Below, one piece after another: positions 6,508 through 15,100 of a stretch of 15,284 nucleotides of DNA (its first letter is position 1; the number at the start of each line of letters is the position of its first letter). The notes beneath the pieces are model-generated. The model was not told where the DNA came from, ran no database searches, and was given only the letters and a program-made list of their open reading frames with translations. The position numbers and the translations under genes are program-made. Source of the DNA: JBCDCP01 sp039181495 (GTDB taxonomy: Bacteria; Pseudomonadota; Alphaproteobacteria; Rhizobiales; Tepidamorphaceae); NCBI GenBank assembly GCA_039181495.1, contig JBCDCP010000074.1, positions 1 through 15,284 on the forward strand, given 5' to 3'.

Positions 6508-7845
6508 TCAGGTGGGCTGCATCATCCGCTGAGATGCGGTGGTGGCCGTATCGCGCAGCATGCGTTGCCGAATATGCTGTGCTGCAAAACAGCCCCAGAT
6601 GAGCCCCGATACCAGGTAGAAATGGCGCCAATGATCGGTATCGATCACCATTCCCTCGATGGCGACACCGACAAAGGTGGCGAAGGCGACAAGCGCCGGT
6701 ATGCGCCATGGCGTTGGACTGGTGGCGGCATGGAATCCGACGATTATCGTCGCCAGAACAAATGAGATGTAGCCAAAGCCGCCAAGCCACCCGTTGGATG
6801 TCAGAGCCTTGAGATAGACGTTGTGGGGCGCCAGTCCGAATTCATGCGCGAATTCATAGGCGCCATACCCCATCGGGTACTTTGTGATTTCGCCAATCGC
6901 CTCGGCCTGAGTGTTGAAGCGGCCAATCGATTGGTCGACATCATAGGGCTGAACGATCCGGGCGCGCTCGGTGAAGAGTTCTCCCACAACCGGGACTGAC
7001 AGCAGCCCCAACAAGAGTGTGGTTGCAACCGCGATGGCGACCGTCCCGGTGACGATGACCCGCATCCGGCTCATGATCGTTCCATTGGTGACATAAATCA
7101 GTGTCGCGGTGAGCGTCATTGTTACTGCGAAATGCAGCCACGCGCCGCGCGAGAAGGAGAGCAGCACGCCCACCGTGAGTATCGCTAACGGCACCAGTGC
7201 CAGCATGACACGAGCTGGGCCGCCGCGCAGAATGTCGACCATCAGGAATGCTGCTGGGAAGACAAGAAAAGGCCCAAACACGTTGGGATCTGCAAAGGGG
7301 CCAGATGCCCGGCCTGCGGCTGTGAAGATCTCTTCAAGCCCGGCGACGTTGAAATAGCCGGCGATTCCGCACAGCGCAGCCCCGAGTGCGCCAAGTGTGT
7401 AGCCGAACCGAAGGGCAGGCAGCATGCGTAATGGACCGGCGGCAACCGCAATGGCGATAACAAGCGCCGTCAAATTCAAATAGAGTGTGATGCCGACATA
7501 TTGCAGCGGCTCTTCCGCGGGCGGCAGATACGCGATCGCAAACAGCGCACCGGCCATGTTCATGCCGAGAAACAGGACGGGTAAGGCCATCGCGATGGTC
7601 AGCGGCGGATTGCTCAGCACTGTTATGACCAACACGACGAGGAAGAGAAATTCGTAGGGGGCGGGTTCGGTCAGCGTGAAGCCGCCGGACATGGCGAGCA
7701 GAAAAAGAGACAGGGGCAGGACAGTGAGTCCGACCCGGCTCAGCCCATCGGTGATACCGCCGCCATTGCCCGAGAAAGTAGCGGTCGCCGACCGTGTCGG
7801 GACTCCGGGCGATGGGTATCGGTCCTGCGAAAGCGCACGGGTCAA
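6508..7845 (-). CDS. O-antigen polymerase/ligase family (Wzy/WaaL-type) membrane protein
   Basis: This is a multi-pass inner-membrane protein of 445 residues from the TTG at 7845. That start overlaps the stop of the upstream gene and has GGAG six bases before it. An alternative TTG at 7917 would overlap the upstream gene by 76 bases and is disfavoured. About ten to twelve hydrophobic segments are visible. The Wzy_C/O-antigen ligase signatures are a central periplasmic-loop region with SFSRGAWL, a large loop with SIGRFNTQAEAIGEI and PMGYGAYEF, and HNVYLKALTSNG, which holds the conserved His-Asn. In this context it most likely polymerises lipid-linked repeat units of an exopolysaccharide. A ligase role cannot be excluded, because the family shares one fold. 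It is the last gene of the minus-strand run wza, GT4, sugar transferase, polymerase. Confidence 0.85.
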   Translation of the reverse strand: MTRALSQDRYPSPGVPTRSATATFSGNGGGITDGLSRVGLTVLPLSLFLLAMSGGFTLTEPAPYEFLFLVVLVITVLSNPPLTIAMALPVLFLGMNMAGALFAIAYLPPAEEPLQYVGITLYLNLTALVIAIAVAAGPLRMLPALRFGYTLGALGAALCGIAGYFNVAGLEEIFTAAGRASGPFADPNVFGPFLVFPAAFLMVDILRGGPARVMLALVPLAILTVGVLLSFSRGAWLHFAVTMTLTATLIYVTNGTIMSRMRVIVTGTVAIAVATTLLLGLLSVPVVGELFTERARIVQPYDVDQSIGRFNTQAEAIGEITKYPMGYGAYEFAHEFGLAPHNVYLKALTSNGWLGGFGYISFVLATIIVGFHAATSPTPWRIPALVAFATFVGVAIEGMVIDTDHWRHFYLVSGLIWGCFAAQHIRQRMLRDTATTASQRMMQPT

Positions 7846-9386
7846 TAGGCGCTCCGTGAGTCCGCCAGAGCGATTGGCGTCATGACGAGGATGTAGATGT
7901 CGAACCAGATCGACCAATTCTCGATGTAGTGCAGATCATGCTCGACACGGCGCTCGAGCTTTTCGCGCGTATCGGTTTCGCCGCGCCAGCCATTGATTTG
8001 CGCCCAGCCTGTGATGCCGGGCTTGACCCGGTGACGGGCGAAGTAGCCGTCGACGACGTCATCATAGAGCTTGTCTTCCGCCTTGGCCTGAAGGGCATGG
8101 GGCCGGGGGCCGACGAGAGAGAGCTGGCCTTTCAACACGTTGAAGAGTTGCGGCAACTCGTCGAGGCTCGTCTTGCGGATGAAGCGGCCGACCCTGGTTA
8201 CGCGGGGGTCGTCTTTGGTGACAAGCTTGACCGCATTCGCATCACACCGGTCGGTGTACATCGAACGGAACTTGTAGACTTCGATCAGTTCGTTGTTGAA
8301 GCCATAGCGCTTCTGTTTGAACAGGGCAGGCCCGCGGCTTTCCAAACGAACCGCGAGAGCGACCAATGCCATCACAGGTGCCAGTAGAAGGATCAGGAGG
8401 GCTGAGGTGATCCGGTCAAAAACAGACTTCAGAACGTAGTCCCAGTCGGCGATCGGCTTGTCGAAAACCGCCAGTGTCGGGACTTGGCCGACAAAGCTGT
8501 AGGAACGCGGCCGGAACCTCAGTTCATTGGCATGGGCGGCCAAACGGATATCGACCGGTAGTACCCAGAGCTTGCGCAGCAATTGAAGCAGCCGGGTTTC
8601 CGCCCGGATCGGCAGCGTCACCAGCAGCATATCGATCCGCGTCAACCGACCGAATTCAACCAGTTCGTCAACGGTTCCGAGCTTGGGGTGGCCCGCGATT
8701 TGTGATGGTACGCGGTCGTCGTTGCGGTCATCGAACACTCCGCAGATTTCGATATCTGCCTCGGGATCGGACTCAATCGAACGGATGAGGTCCGCGCCGG
8801 TTGATCCGCCGCCGACCACAACGGCGCGGCGATGCAGTCTCGTGCCGATACTTGATTGGCGAACGGCAACCGCCAGCCCGATGCGGAACACGGCAATCGC
8901 CACAAATCCGCTGAAGAACCAGAGGCCTGTCCACATGCGCGAATAGGTGTCGCCGATCTTGAGGGCGAATGCGAAACCGGCGAGCAGGGCGAAAACCAAC
9001 AACCACGCGAGCAGAAAGCGAGGCAATGTCCGCACATAGCTGCGAAAGGCGGTTGTCGAGTAGATCTGGGCTGCGTGGAATGTGAAGAGCGAAAACACTG
9101 TGCCCAGCGTGATTGCGCCGTTGTAGATCCAGACGTTGCCGGTAAAGCCATGCAGGTAGGCGAAGTAGCATGCATAGCCGGTCAGAATCACGATTAACGC
9201 CTCGATCGCGCGCACGCCACCGACAAAAACGGTTGGTGAGATTGCGTTATCGACGAACTCGTCAGCGATTTTGGTGACCAGTGGCCCGAGTTCTACCGGT
9301 CGCTTCTTACGTAGGCTTGTACCAGCCTCGGCGTTTGCGACGCTCGCAAACATTGCCTGTGGCGAAAACGATGAGTCGATTGCCAT
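7842..9386 (-). CDS. Undecaprenyl-phosphate hexose-1-phosphate transferase (WbaP/WcaJ/HfsE type)
   Basis: This enzyme starts repeat-unit synthesis by moving a sugar-1-phosphate from a UDP-sugar onto undecaprenyl phosphate at the inner membrane. It is 514 residues, full length for the polyprenyl glycosylphosphotransferase family. Four membrane helices occupy about residues 60-190, followed by a Rossmann-like CoA_binding_3 domain (VVVGGGSTGADLIRSI, GVFDDR). A fifth hydrophobic hairpin lies near 345-365. The C-terminal bacterial sugar transferase domain has KFRSM near 370, TSLDELPQLFNVLKGQLSLV near 405-425, VGPRP, and KPGITGWAQINGWRGET near 460. The ATG follows GGGGACGGGAC, a usable ribosome site. 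It lies 78 bases after the GT4 gene, with a weak stem (arms at about 9406-9429) in the gap. Whether the sugar is glucose, galactose or another hexose is not visible. Confidence 0.93.
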   Translation of the reverse strand: MAIDSSFSPQAMFASVANAEAGTSLRKKRPVELGPLVTKIADEFVDNAISPTVFVGGVRAIEALIVILTGYACYFAYLHGFTGNVWIYNGAITLGTVFSLFTFHAAQIYSTTAFRSYVRTLPRFLLAWLLVFALLAGFAFALKIGDTYSRMWTGLWFFSGFVAIAVFRIGLAVAVRQSSIGTRLHRRAVVVGGGSTGADLIRSIESDPEADIEICGVFDDRNDDRVPSQIAGHPKLGTVDELVEFGRLTRIDMLLVTLPIRAETRLLQLLRKLWVLPVDIRLAAHANELRFRPRSYSFVGQVPTLAVFDKPIADWDYVLKSVFDRITSALLILLLAPVMALVALAVRLESRGPALFKQKRYGFNNELIEVYKFRSMYTDRCDANAVKLVTKDDPRVTRVGRFIRKTSLDELPQLFNVLKGQLSLVGPRPHALQAKAEDKLYDDVVDGYFARHRVKPGITGWAQINGWRGETDTREKLERRVEHDLHYIENWSIWFDIYILVMTPIALADSRSAY

Positions 9387-9464
9387 GTCCCGTCCCCGAA
9401 GAGCAAAGCCCGTCAGTTGTTAGGACGGACTCCAGCTGTGCCCTTCAGGATTAACGGCATCCGA

Positions 9465-10664
9465 TCAATAAGCGTTTAACTCGCTGAATGAATCAGAGGT
9501 TAAGGCGTCTGGCTGTTCAATGACGCGTCCGTAGACGTCGAGCACGGAAGCTGACATCGCCTCAATGGAAAATGCTTCCTTCAGATGGTTGCGGAGTTCG
9601 ACGGTCGAGGCTTCGAAGGCACCTGGCTCCGTAAGATATTCACCCAGGCGACTGGCAAGCGCCACGACATTGTCCGGTGGCACAACAAACTTTGAGGTCA
9701 TGTTGCCGAAAATTTCAGGGATACCGCCGACATTGGTTGCGATGACCGGCAAGCCGCTGGACAGCCCTTCCAGCACAACATAGGGGAGGGACTCCGCACG
9801 CGAAGGCAGAACGACGCATTTGCCGCGTTTCAGGGCTTTTTCAGCAGGCTCTGGTGGAAAGAACCGAACCACCTTGCCGAACGGCTTTGCCTGGGCCTTC
9901 AGCGCTGCGGCATCAGGGCCGTCACCGACCACGGTCAGTGTCGGCTCATGGACGCCTGATTTCCAAAGTCTGGCCATGGCGTAAAGAAGGACATCAAGTC
10001 CTTTGAGTTCGCGCAGTTCGCCAAGGAAGAGGAAGTCGGTCGCGTCGGGATCGTGCGAGGCGAGGTTAAAGTCCGCCTGGCGCAGCCCATTGTGCACAAC
10101 AGCCGACTCACAGGCTGGCTCACCAATCTTGCGGCGGAATTCACGGGCACCGAATTCGCTCTCGAAGATGATCGCGTCTGTATGCCGCAACAGGAATCGT
10201 TCAGTGCCGAGAAACACAAGGCCCGTCGGACGTGATCGGCGGAAATGCAGGCTGCCGCCATGTGGCGTGTATATGCGCGCAGGATCGAGGTCGATATCGT
10301 CGCTCTCGATCTTCGCCAATCGTGCATAGAGGCCGCCCTTGGCGCCGTGACCATGGACGATATCAGGTGCCAGGGAGGAGAGAACCTCGCCGACATGACG
10401 CAGCGTCGCCACATCGCCCCAGCCCGGATTGCGCGCCATTGGCACTCTTGTGGTGCCCAATCTGAGCACCATAGCGATGGCGGCTAATTGTTGTTCAGCC
10501 AAGGCGCCACCGGTACTTGCGTCGCAGATGATGCCAACGTTGTGCCCTGACCGGGATTGCTCGGCTGCCAGATCGAGCACATGACGGAACAGTCCGCCTA
10601 CCGGCGAACGCAGCACATGTACGATCCGCCACGAGGCGGCCCGTCTTTGCTGGGTCAAAACCAT
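9465..10664 (-). CDS. GT4-family glycosyltransferase
   Basis: This cytoplasmic 399-residue GT-B fold retaining glycosyltransferase adds a sugar to the lipid-linked intermediate. The N-terminal acceptor domain shows VLRSPVGGLFRHVLDLA near residue 20 and DIVHGHGAKGG near 100. The C-terminal donor domain shows FLFLGELRELKGLDVLLYA, LTVVGDGPDAAAL, and the family's E-x7-E pair in AESLPYVVLEGLSSG near 290-305, followed by PVIATNVGGIPE. The ATG at 10664 lies inside the end of the Wza-like gene (10-base overlap) with GAGG upstream, so the two are translationally coupled. The sugar and linkage are not readable from sequence. Confidence 0.92.
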   Translation of the reverse strand: MVLTQQRRAASWRIVHVLRSPVGGLFRHVLDLAAEQSRSGHNVGIICDASTGGALAEQQLAAIAMVLRLGTTRVPMARNPGWGDVATLRHVGEVLSSLAPDIVHGHGAKGGLYARLAKIESDDIDLDPARIYTPHGGSLHFRRSRPTGLVFLGTERFLLRHTDAIIFESEFGAREFRRKIGEPACESAVVHNGLRQADFNLASHDPDATDFLFLGELRELKGLDVLLYAMARLWKSGVHEPTLTVVGDGPDAAALKAQAKPFGKVVRFFPPEPAEKALKRGKCVVLPSRAESLPYVVLEGLSSGLPVIATNVGGIPEIFGNMTSKFVVPPDNVVALASRLGEYLTEPGAFEASTVELRNHLKEAFSIEAMSASVLDVYGRVIEQPDALTSDSFSELNAY

Positions 10665-11242
10665 CGCTCCTCGATGGTCACGGTGTCACCAGGCAGAACC
10701 GGGTGATTGATGGGCACCTCTGAGGTCATCAGGGTGCCGTCGATCATGCGGGTCACCAGCATCGTGTTCTGCCGCGCGCGTGGCGAAAAACCGCCGGCAA
10801 CTGCTGCCGCAGTGCGTCCAGTCATGCCGCGGACATAAGGAAACTGTCCGGCATTGTTGACCTCGCCGAGCACGAAGAATGGCCGATAGGTTTCGACCTC
10901 AATGGTCACTTTGGGGTCGCGCAGATAGCGGCTGGCGAGTTGTGAGCGGACATTGCCCTCAACCTCGTGAATCGTTCGACCGCGCGCATGAACCGGGCCA
11001 ATCAAGGGCATCGAAATGAGACCGCTGTCGTCGACCGTATAATTGTTGGTGAGGTTCGCTTGACCAAACACGATCACCCGAAGCTGATCTCCGGAATCGA
11101 GAGTGTAGGCAGCAGTCAGCGCTTCGGCGAAGCGCGAATCCACACCACGCTGTGTGGTCGTGCACCCGGCCAGGACCGCTGCCAGGCACACGAAGATGAG
11201 GGTCTTCCAAAGAGTATTCATATTGGGCCAGACCAAACGCAT
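10655..11242 (-). CDS. Wza/HfsD-like polysaccharide export lipoprotein
   Basis: This outer-membrane polysaccharide export protein is 195 residues long and is secreted as a lipoprotein. The N-terminus is basic, then hydrophobic (TLIFVCLAAVLAGC), with the lipobox LAGC, so lipidation falls on the cysteine near residue 26. Residues about 45-115 form the poly_export (PES) domain (YTLDSGDQLRVIVFGQANL, GLISMPLIGPVHARG, LRDPKVTIEV). A single SLBB domain follows (RPFFVLGEVNNAGQFPYVRG, GGFSPRA, VLPGDTVTIEERWF). E. coli Wza is nearly twice as long, with extra domains and a C-terminal transmembrane helix that are absent here. The ATG at 11242 is kept because the sequence before it (GAGTCGC) equals that before the divergent chain-length gene; an ATG at 11221 is the alternative. 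Confidence 0.92.
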   Translation of the reverse strand: MRLVWPNMNTLWKTLIFVCLAAVLAGCTTTQRGVDSRFAEALTAAYTLDSGDQLRVIVFGQANLTNNYTVDDSGLISMPLIGPVHARGRTIHEVEGNVRSQLASRYLRDPKVTIEVETYRPFFVLGEVNNAGQFPYVRGMTGRTAAAVAGGFSPRARQNTMLVTRMIDGTLMTSEVPINHPVLPGDTVTIEERWF

Positions 11243-11382
11243 GCGACTCGATGAATGCCTTCAACGATAGACAAACGTGGTTAACAAACGCTGAGAACAG
11301 CTTTGGCGGCCGAATTAACGCGGTGGTTACCATAAATGGCGTTCCCTCATAGCCACTGTGTGGTGTGCACGAGGTGAGTCGC
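11243..11382. promoter_or_regulatory. Divergent promoter region between the export and chain-length genes
   Basis: About 140 bases separate the two divergent starts and should hold both promoters. GCGACTC at 11243-11249 is repeated inverted as GAGTCGC at 11376-11382, each directly abutting a start codon. Both copies contain a GANTC, the CcrM methylation target in alphaproteobacteria. TTAAC occurs at two places (about 11281 and 11315) but without the 7-base spaced partner of a CtrA box. Confidence 0.4.
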
Positions 11383-13683
11383 GTGTTCCGGTTCAATCGA
11401 ATGTCCCAAAATCAGACGCCCGCTGCTGGCAGCGCGGGCATGTCCGAGGATGCTGACATGAATACGTTCGGCATTTTTGGCGCACTTTGGCGTTACCGGT
11501 GGTGGATCATCCTGCCAGTCGCAGTTGCAGCCATCGCTTCTGTCATCTTCGTGCTCGTAGAGACTCCGCGTTATCAGGCCACGGCTCAGGTCTTGATCGA
11601 GCGGCAGGAAACATCCTTCACACGCCCAGAAGGCGAGACCACCCTTGGCAACACCCAATTCGACCAGGAGGCGGTTGCCAGTGAAGTGCAGGTGATCAAG
11701 TCAGTCGACATCGCAAAGCGGGTCATTCGCGAGCAAAACCTCGCAGACCTCGAGGAATTCAATCCAGAACCGGATGCGCCGGGGCTTATTGATCTGGTGA
11801 AGTCACTGTTCGGCAGTGGCAGCAGCGCCGACAAGACCGAGCAGTATGTATTGCTCAGATTCCGCAAGCATCTCGATGTCTATGCGCTGACGGACAGCCG
11901 CGTCATCAATATAGAATTTTGGTCGGAAGATCCTGAACTGGCCACCCGCATCGTGAATGCCATTGCAGATGCCTATATCGATTTCCAGAAGGCGGCCGTT
12001 GTCGAGACAACGACCGAGGCTTCAACCTGGCTTGAGCGCCAGATTGCCGACCTGCGGCAGCGGGTATCCGGTGCCGAACAGCGTGTCGAGGACTTCCGGG
12101 CTCGAAACAATCTGTTCAATTCTTCGTCCGGCACCGGGGCCGCCGATAATCGCCCTGCTACCCTGATGAGCCAGGAACTCACCGAGCTCTCAAGTCAGCT
12201 TACGCAAGCCCGTGCTCAGCGCTCCGATGCGCAAGCGCGCGCCCGCATGATCAATGAGTTGCTGGACAGCGGGCGTTCCATTGAGTCCCGTGATGTCTTT
12301 GATTCGGCGATCGTTTTACGGCTTCAGGAGGAACGTGCCCGGGTTCGTGCGCAGATCGCGGAATTGTCCTCAACGCTCTTGCCGGCCCATCCGCGCATGC
12401 TCGAACTCAATGCTCAGAGGGAGAGCATCGAGCGGCAGATACGCACCGAAGCTGAACGGCTTGTTCGCGGCTTGGAGAACGACGCCGCGGTGGCCGCGGC
12501 CCGCGAGCGCGAGATCATGATCAGTCTCGATGGGCTGAAACAGAGTGCTGCGAATTCAAACGAGGCCGAAGTGCAATTGCGGGCGCTGGAGCGGGAGGCG
12601 ACCGCTCAACGTCAGTTGCTTGAATCCTATCTCACGCGGTTCCGCGAGGCAGCCGGACGAACCGCCACCGAGCTGACGCCATCGCGCGCCCGTATCATTT
12701 CCCGTGCCACGGTGCCTCCAAGGCCATATTACCCATCCAAGAAATTGATACCGGTTCTGGCCGTCGTGGGCACCGCGATCCTTACATCGGCCGCTGTTCT
12801 GACACTGGAACTTGCGCGAATGTATGCTTCTCAGCCTCTGGGCGCGATGGGCTACGGCATTCATGGTGTGCCGGTACAGCCAGTCAATGCAGCTGTGGGG
12901 CGGCTTGATGCGGGCCGGCGTGAACCCAGCCTTGACTATGGCGACGACCTCGAACAGCCGGACTCAAGGCAGTCCCCCGATCCTCTCGCTCGGCTGAACC
13001 GCCAAAACAACGGGGGCAACCAGCCTCTGGATGGCGACGACCCTGTGTTCAGCGATATTGCCCCGGTTGCCAATGATACCAACGGGTTCGGAGATGCCTC
13101 CGAACAGGGGCAATCATCACAATCAAAAGTCCACGCAGTCTGGCGACCAAGGGTGAGCGAACGTCTGGTGATGTTTGCCGGCCTGACGCGCGGCAGTGCT
13201 GCAATCGATGCACTGGTTGCGCGGCTGAGAGATATCTCGGACGAAGGCCAGCAGGTGCTCGCTGTTGATCTGCGGCCGGGCGCGCCTTTGGTGATGAGTG
13301 CAACCGGGAAATCGAAGCTCCCAGGCTTTCATGACATCCTTCACGGCCAATCGAGCTTCGAGGAGGCGATATTCGGCGACCCCCTGTCGCGCATGAACGT
13401 TATGGGATCCGGTCAATCGGTATTGGCCGCAAACCTGTCCAATGCGGAGCCGATGTTTGAAGCGCTGACTGCAGCCTATGATCTTGTGGCTATGATCTCT
13501 GCACCGTTCAGCCGCGTTCCCTGGCAGGTCAATCTCGCACAGTCCTGCGATATGGTTGCTCTCGCGGCGGGGCGGCATGATGCCAACACGCCGGAAGTCA
13601 AACGGCTGCTGAAACGGCTGGAGAACGACGGCAAAACGCGTGTCGAGCTCTATGTCGACGGCACCGTGGAGGCTGCAGCCTGA
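11383..13683 (+). CDS. Wzc/HfsA-like polysaccharide co-polymerase with degenerate kinase domain
   Basis: This inner-membrane chain-length/export protein has 766 residues from the GTG at 11383, preceded by GAGGTGAG. Other in-frame starts are GTG 11365 and ATG 11401. A Wzz domain starts with a membrane helix near residues 41-59 (WWIILPVAVAAIASVIF). A long periplasmic coiled coil runs through about 190-430 (many Glu/Arg/Gln heptads). The proline motif PPRPYYPSKK precedes the second helix near 455-475. Then comes about 110 residues of low-complexity acidic/Asn/Gln linker and a terminal domain with the BY-kinase shape. That domain has no Walker A GKS/T: the place reads AGLTRGSAAIDAL. Remnants of Walker A' (VLAVDLRPG) and Walker B (YDLVAMISAP) remain, and no tyrosine cluster ends the chain. 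It probably forms the Wza partner but does not phosphorylate. Confidence 0.9.
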   Translation: MFRFNRMSQNQTPAAGSAGMSEDADMNTFGIFGALWRYRWWIILPVAVAAIASVIFVLVETPRYQATAQVLIERQETSFTRPEGETTLGNTQFDQEAVASEVQVIKSVDIAKRVIREQNLADLEEFNPEPDAPGLIDLVKSLFGSGSSADKTEQYVLLRFRKHLDVYALTDSRVINIEFWSEDPELATRIVNAIADAYIDFQKAAVVETTTEASTWLERQIADLRQRVSGAEQRVEDFRARNNLFNSSSGTGAADNRPATLMSQELTELSSQLTQARAQRSDAQARARMINELLDSGRSIESRDVFDSAIVLRLQEERARVRAQIAELSSTLLPAHPRMLELNAQRESIERQIRTEAERLVRGLENDAAVAAAREREIMISLDGLKQSAANSNEAEVQLRALEREATAQRQLLESYLTRFREAAGRTATELTPSRARIISRATVPPRPYYPSKKLIPVLAVVGTAILTSAAVLTLELARMYASQPLGAMGYGIHGVPVQPVNAAVGRLDAGRREPSLDYGDDLEQPDSRQSPDPLARLNRQNNGGNQPLDGDDPVFSDIAPVANDTNGFGDASEQGQSSQSKVHAVWRPRVSERLVMFAGLTRGSAAIDALVARLRDISDEGQQVLAVDLRPGAPLVMSATGKSKLPGFHDILHGQSSFEEAIFGDPLSRMNVMGSGQSVLAANLSNAEPMFEALTAAYDLVAMISAPFSRVPWQVNLAQSCDMVALAAGRHDANTPEVKRLLKRLENDGKTRVELYVDGTVEAAA

Positions 13684-13695
13684 GGTGTCGTTGGT

Positions 13696-15066
13696 CTACG
13701 ACCCGTCTGATCCCGGCCACATTGACTGCATTCGACCCAGGAAACGGTGCAGCCGGGGACGGCTCTTGACGTAACTCTTGCAGTCGAGCCAGTGCCGAAT
13801 GGCCGTTGCTGCCGATGCCCCGATACGACTTCGGTGTCCGGATACCACGTCGAAAAGATCCTGTTTTCCGTCACACCAGCGGCGTTTGTACTCAAACTCG
13901 CCAATGCCGAGATCAAAGGTGTGAAATCCGCGGGCACAGAACGCCGCAATCGCCTCGGACAGGATGAGATCACCCGGTGAGGCATCAGCGAAACGTTCGA
14001 CGTCCACCGAGATGAACATGCCAGAGGCTCTTCCCGCATGGACAGCGCAACCGAACGTGGCAACCGTCTCTTCGCCGGCCTTCAACGCAAAGATCTCGAT
14101 GGGTGGCGCGATCCCTCTGTTGCCGGGGTCCGCAGCATGGCGCAGGAATGCCAGGTGCTGTTCGGCAGGTACGCCCATACTTCCACGACGCACAAACCGC
14201 TGGCGTTTCATTGTGTCGAGTGTTTCGGCAATCTCCGCCGTCGTGGCGGCGTGAATCAGGTGGACCTGACCGGCAACTTCCTCGAGACGGCGGATCTTGC
14301 GGCGTATTTTCTTGCGCGACATGCGGTTACGCAGCCGGCTGAGAACAGCCTCGGGCGCACCATCAATGTTGGCCGCAAAGGCCTGGCTGGGGGACGCACG
14401 ATGTGTCACGGCTAGAAGGGGGTTCGCATGCCCGTGAATGCTCACGGGTTGGTTGAGCAGGCACACATGGTCGGGTTCGATGATATCGAGGATATCGGTC
14501 AATACGCGCTGCCAGGCCGCCTTGTTCCAGTGCTCCAGCAGTTCCGGTGCGAATAGTCCCTGATTGTAGTTGACGTGCTTGTCACCGAGCCAGACAAGTC
14601 CGGTGCTCGGTTTGAATGGGATGACCCGAGAGATCTGAACTCCGAGCGGAAGGATCATCAATGGAGTGCCGGCGCTGTCTCGTCCAATGACGATCCGGAT
14701 TTCGGTTTGGCCTTTGGCATTCAGGGTCTCGTTCCAGGCTTCGATGAAGCGATATTGCTGATAAGGTGTGGCCAGCGCTGACGCTTCCATCTCCAGCCAT
14801 TCGTCGCGAACTTCTTCGAGCCTGTCATAGACACTGACCTCGAGCATGCCGTCTTGCAGTGCGCGTGGCGTGTAGGATGGCAAGGTGCTGTTTGGCGCAA
14901 AGGGGCCGCTGCCCTCGATCCATGGCAGAGCTGCCCCGCCATCGGAAACAGCATCTGAACCAATTGATCGGCGGGCCACGCCTTGCTGCGGCAGAGCGGC
15001 TTGCGCATTCAGAGGTTTCACGAAATGTTTCCGTATTCGATGGCAGATTGTGTCGTAGTCTCCCAC
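13696..15066 (-). CDS. BcsL/HfsK-type N-acyltransferase (GNAT, Acetyltransf_6)
   Basis: This is a predicted cytoplasmic GNAT-fold enzyme of the CelD/BcsL (COG5653) group, 456 residues from the GTG at 15066. The recognisable core starts near residue 74 (MLEVSVYDRLEEVRDEW) and shows QQYRFIEAWNETL, ILPLGV, a very basic RKKIRRKIRRLEE stretch, and the C-terminal hallmark FDLGIGEFEYKRRWCDG near 385-405. Members include Caulobacter HfsK, which tailors holdfast polysaccharide; here it likely acylates an amino sugar of the exopolysaccharide (inference). The first about 70 residues are poorly conserved in character, and the GTG lies only 34 bases from the divergent deacetylase start. The true start may therefore be GTG 15021 or ATG 14847. 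It converges on the chain-length gene with a 12-base gap and no visible terminator. Confidence 0.85.
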   Translation of the reverse strand: MGDYDTICHRIRKHFVKPLNAQAALPQQGVARRSIGSDAVSDGGAALPWIEGSGPFAPNSTLPSYTPRALQDGMLEVSVYDRLEEVRDEWLEMEASALATPYQQYRFIEAWNETLNAKGQTEIRIVIGRDSAGTPLMILPLGVQISRVIPFKPSTGLVWLGDKHVNYNQGLFAPELLEHWNKAAWQRVLTDILDIIEPDHVCLLNQPVSIHGHANPLLAVTHRASPSQAFAANIDGAPEAVLSRLRNRMSRKKIRRKIRRLEEVAGQVHLIHAATTAEIAETLDTMKRQRFVRRGSMGVPAEQHLAFLRHAADPGNRGIAPPIEIFALKAGEETVATFGCAVHAGRASGMFISVDVERFADASPGDLILSEAIAAFCARGFHTFDLGIGEFEYKRRWCDGKQDLFDVVSGHRSRIGASAATAIRHWLDCKSYVKSRPRLHRFLGRMQSMWPGSDGS

Positions 15067-15100
15067 AGACCAATGTGCGGCTTCCTAAGGGACGGAACTT

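Noticed and set aside
6206..6790. A 194-codon minus-strand frame across the tRNA
   Set aside because: It reads through the tRNA gene and the end of the polymerase gene in another frame and has no protein family character.
9406..9429. Stem between the GT4 and sugar transferase genes as an intrinsic terminator
   Set aside because: The stem is short with a G-U pair and no T-run follows on the minus strand.
11281..11325. TTAAC motifs in the wza/wzc divergent region as a CtrA box
   Set aside because: The half-sites do not have the 7-base spacing; the best pair is off by one base and has TTAC for TTAA.
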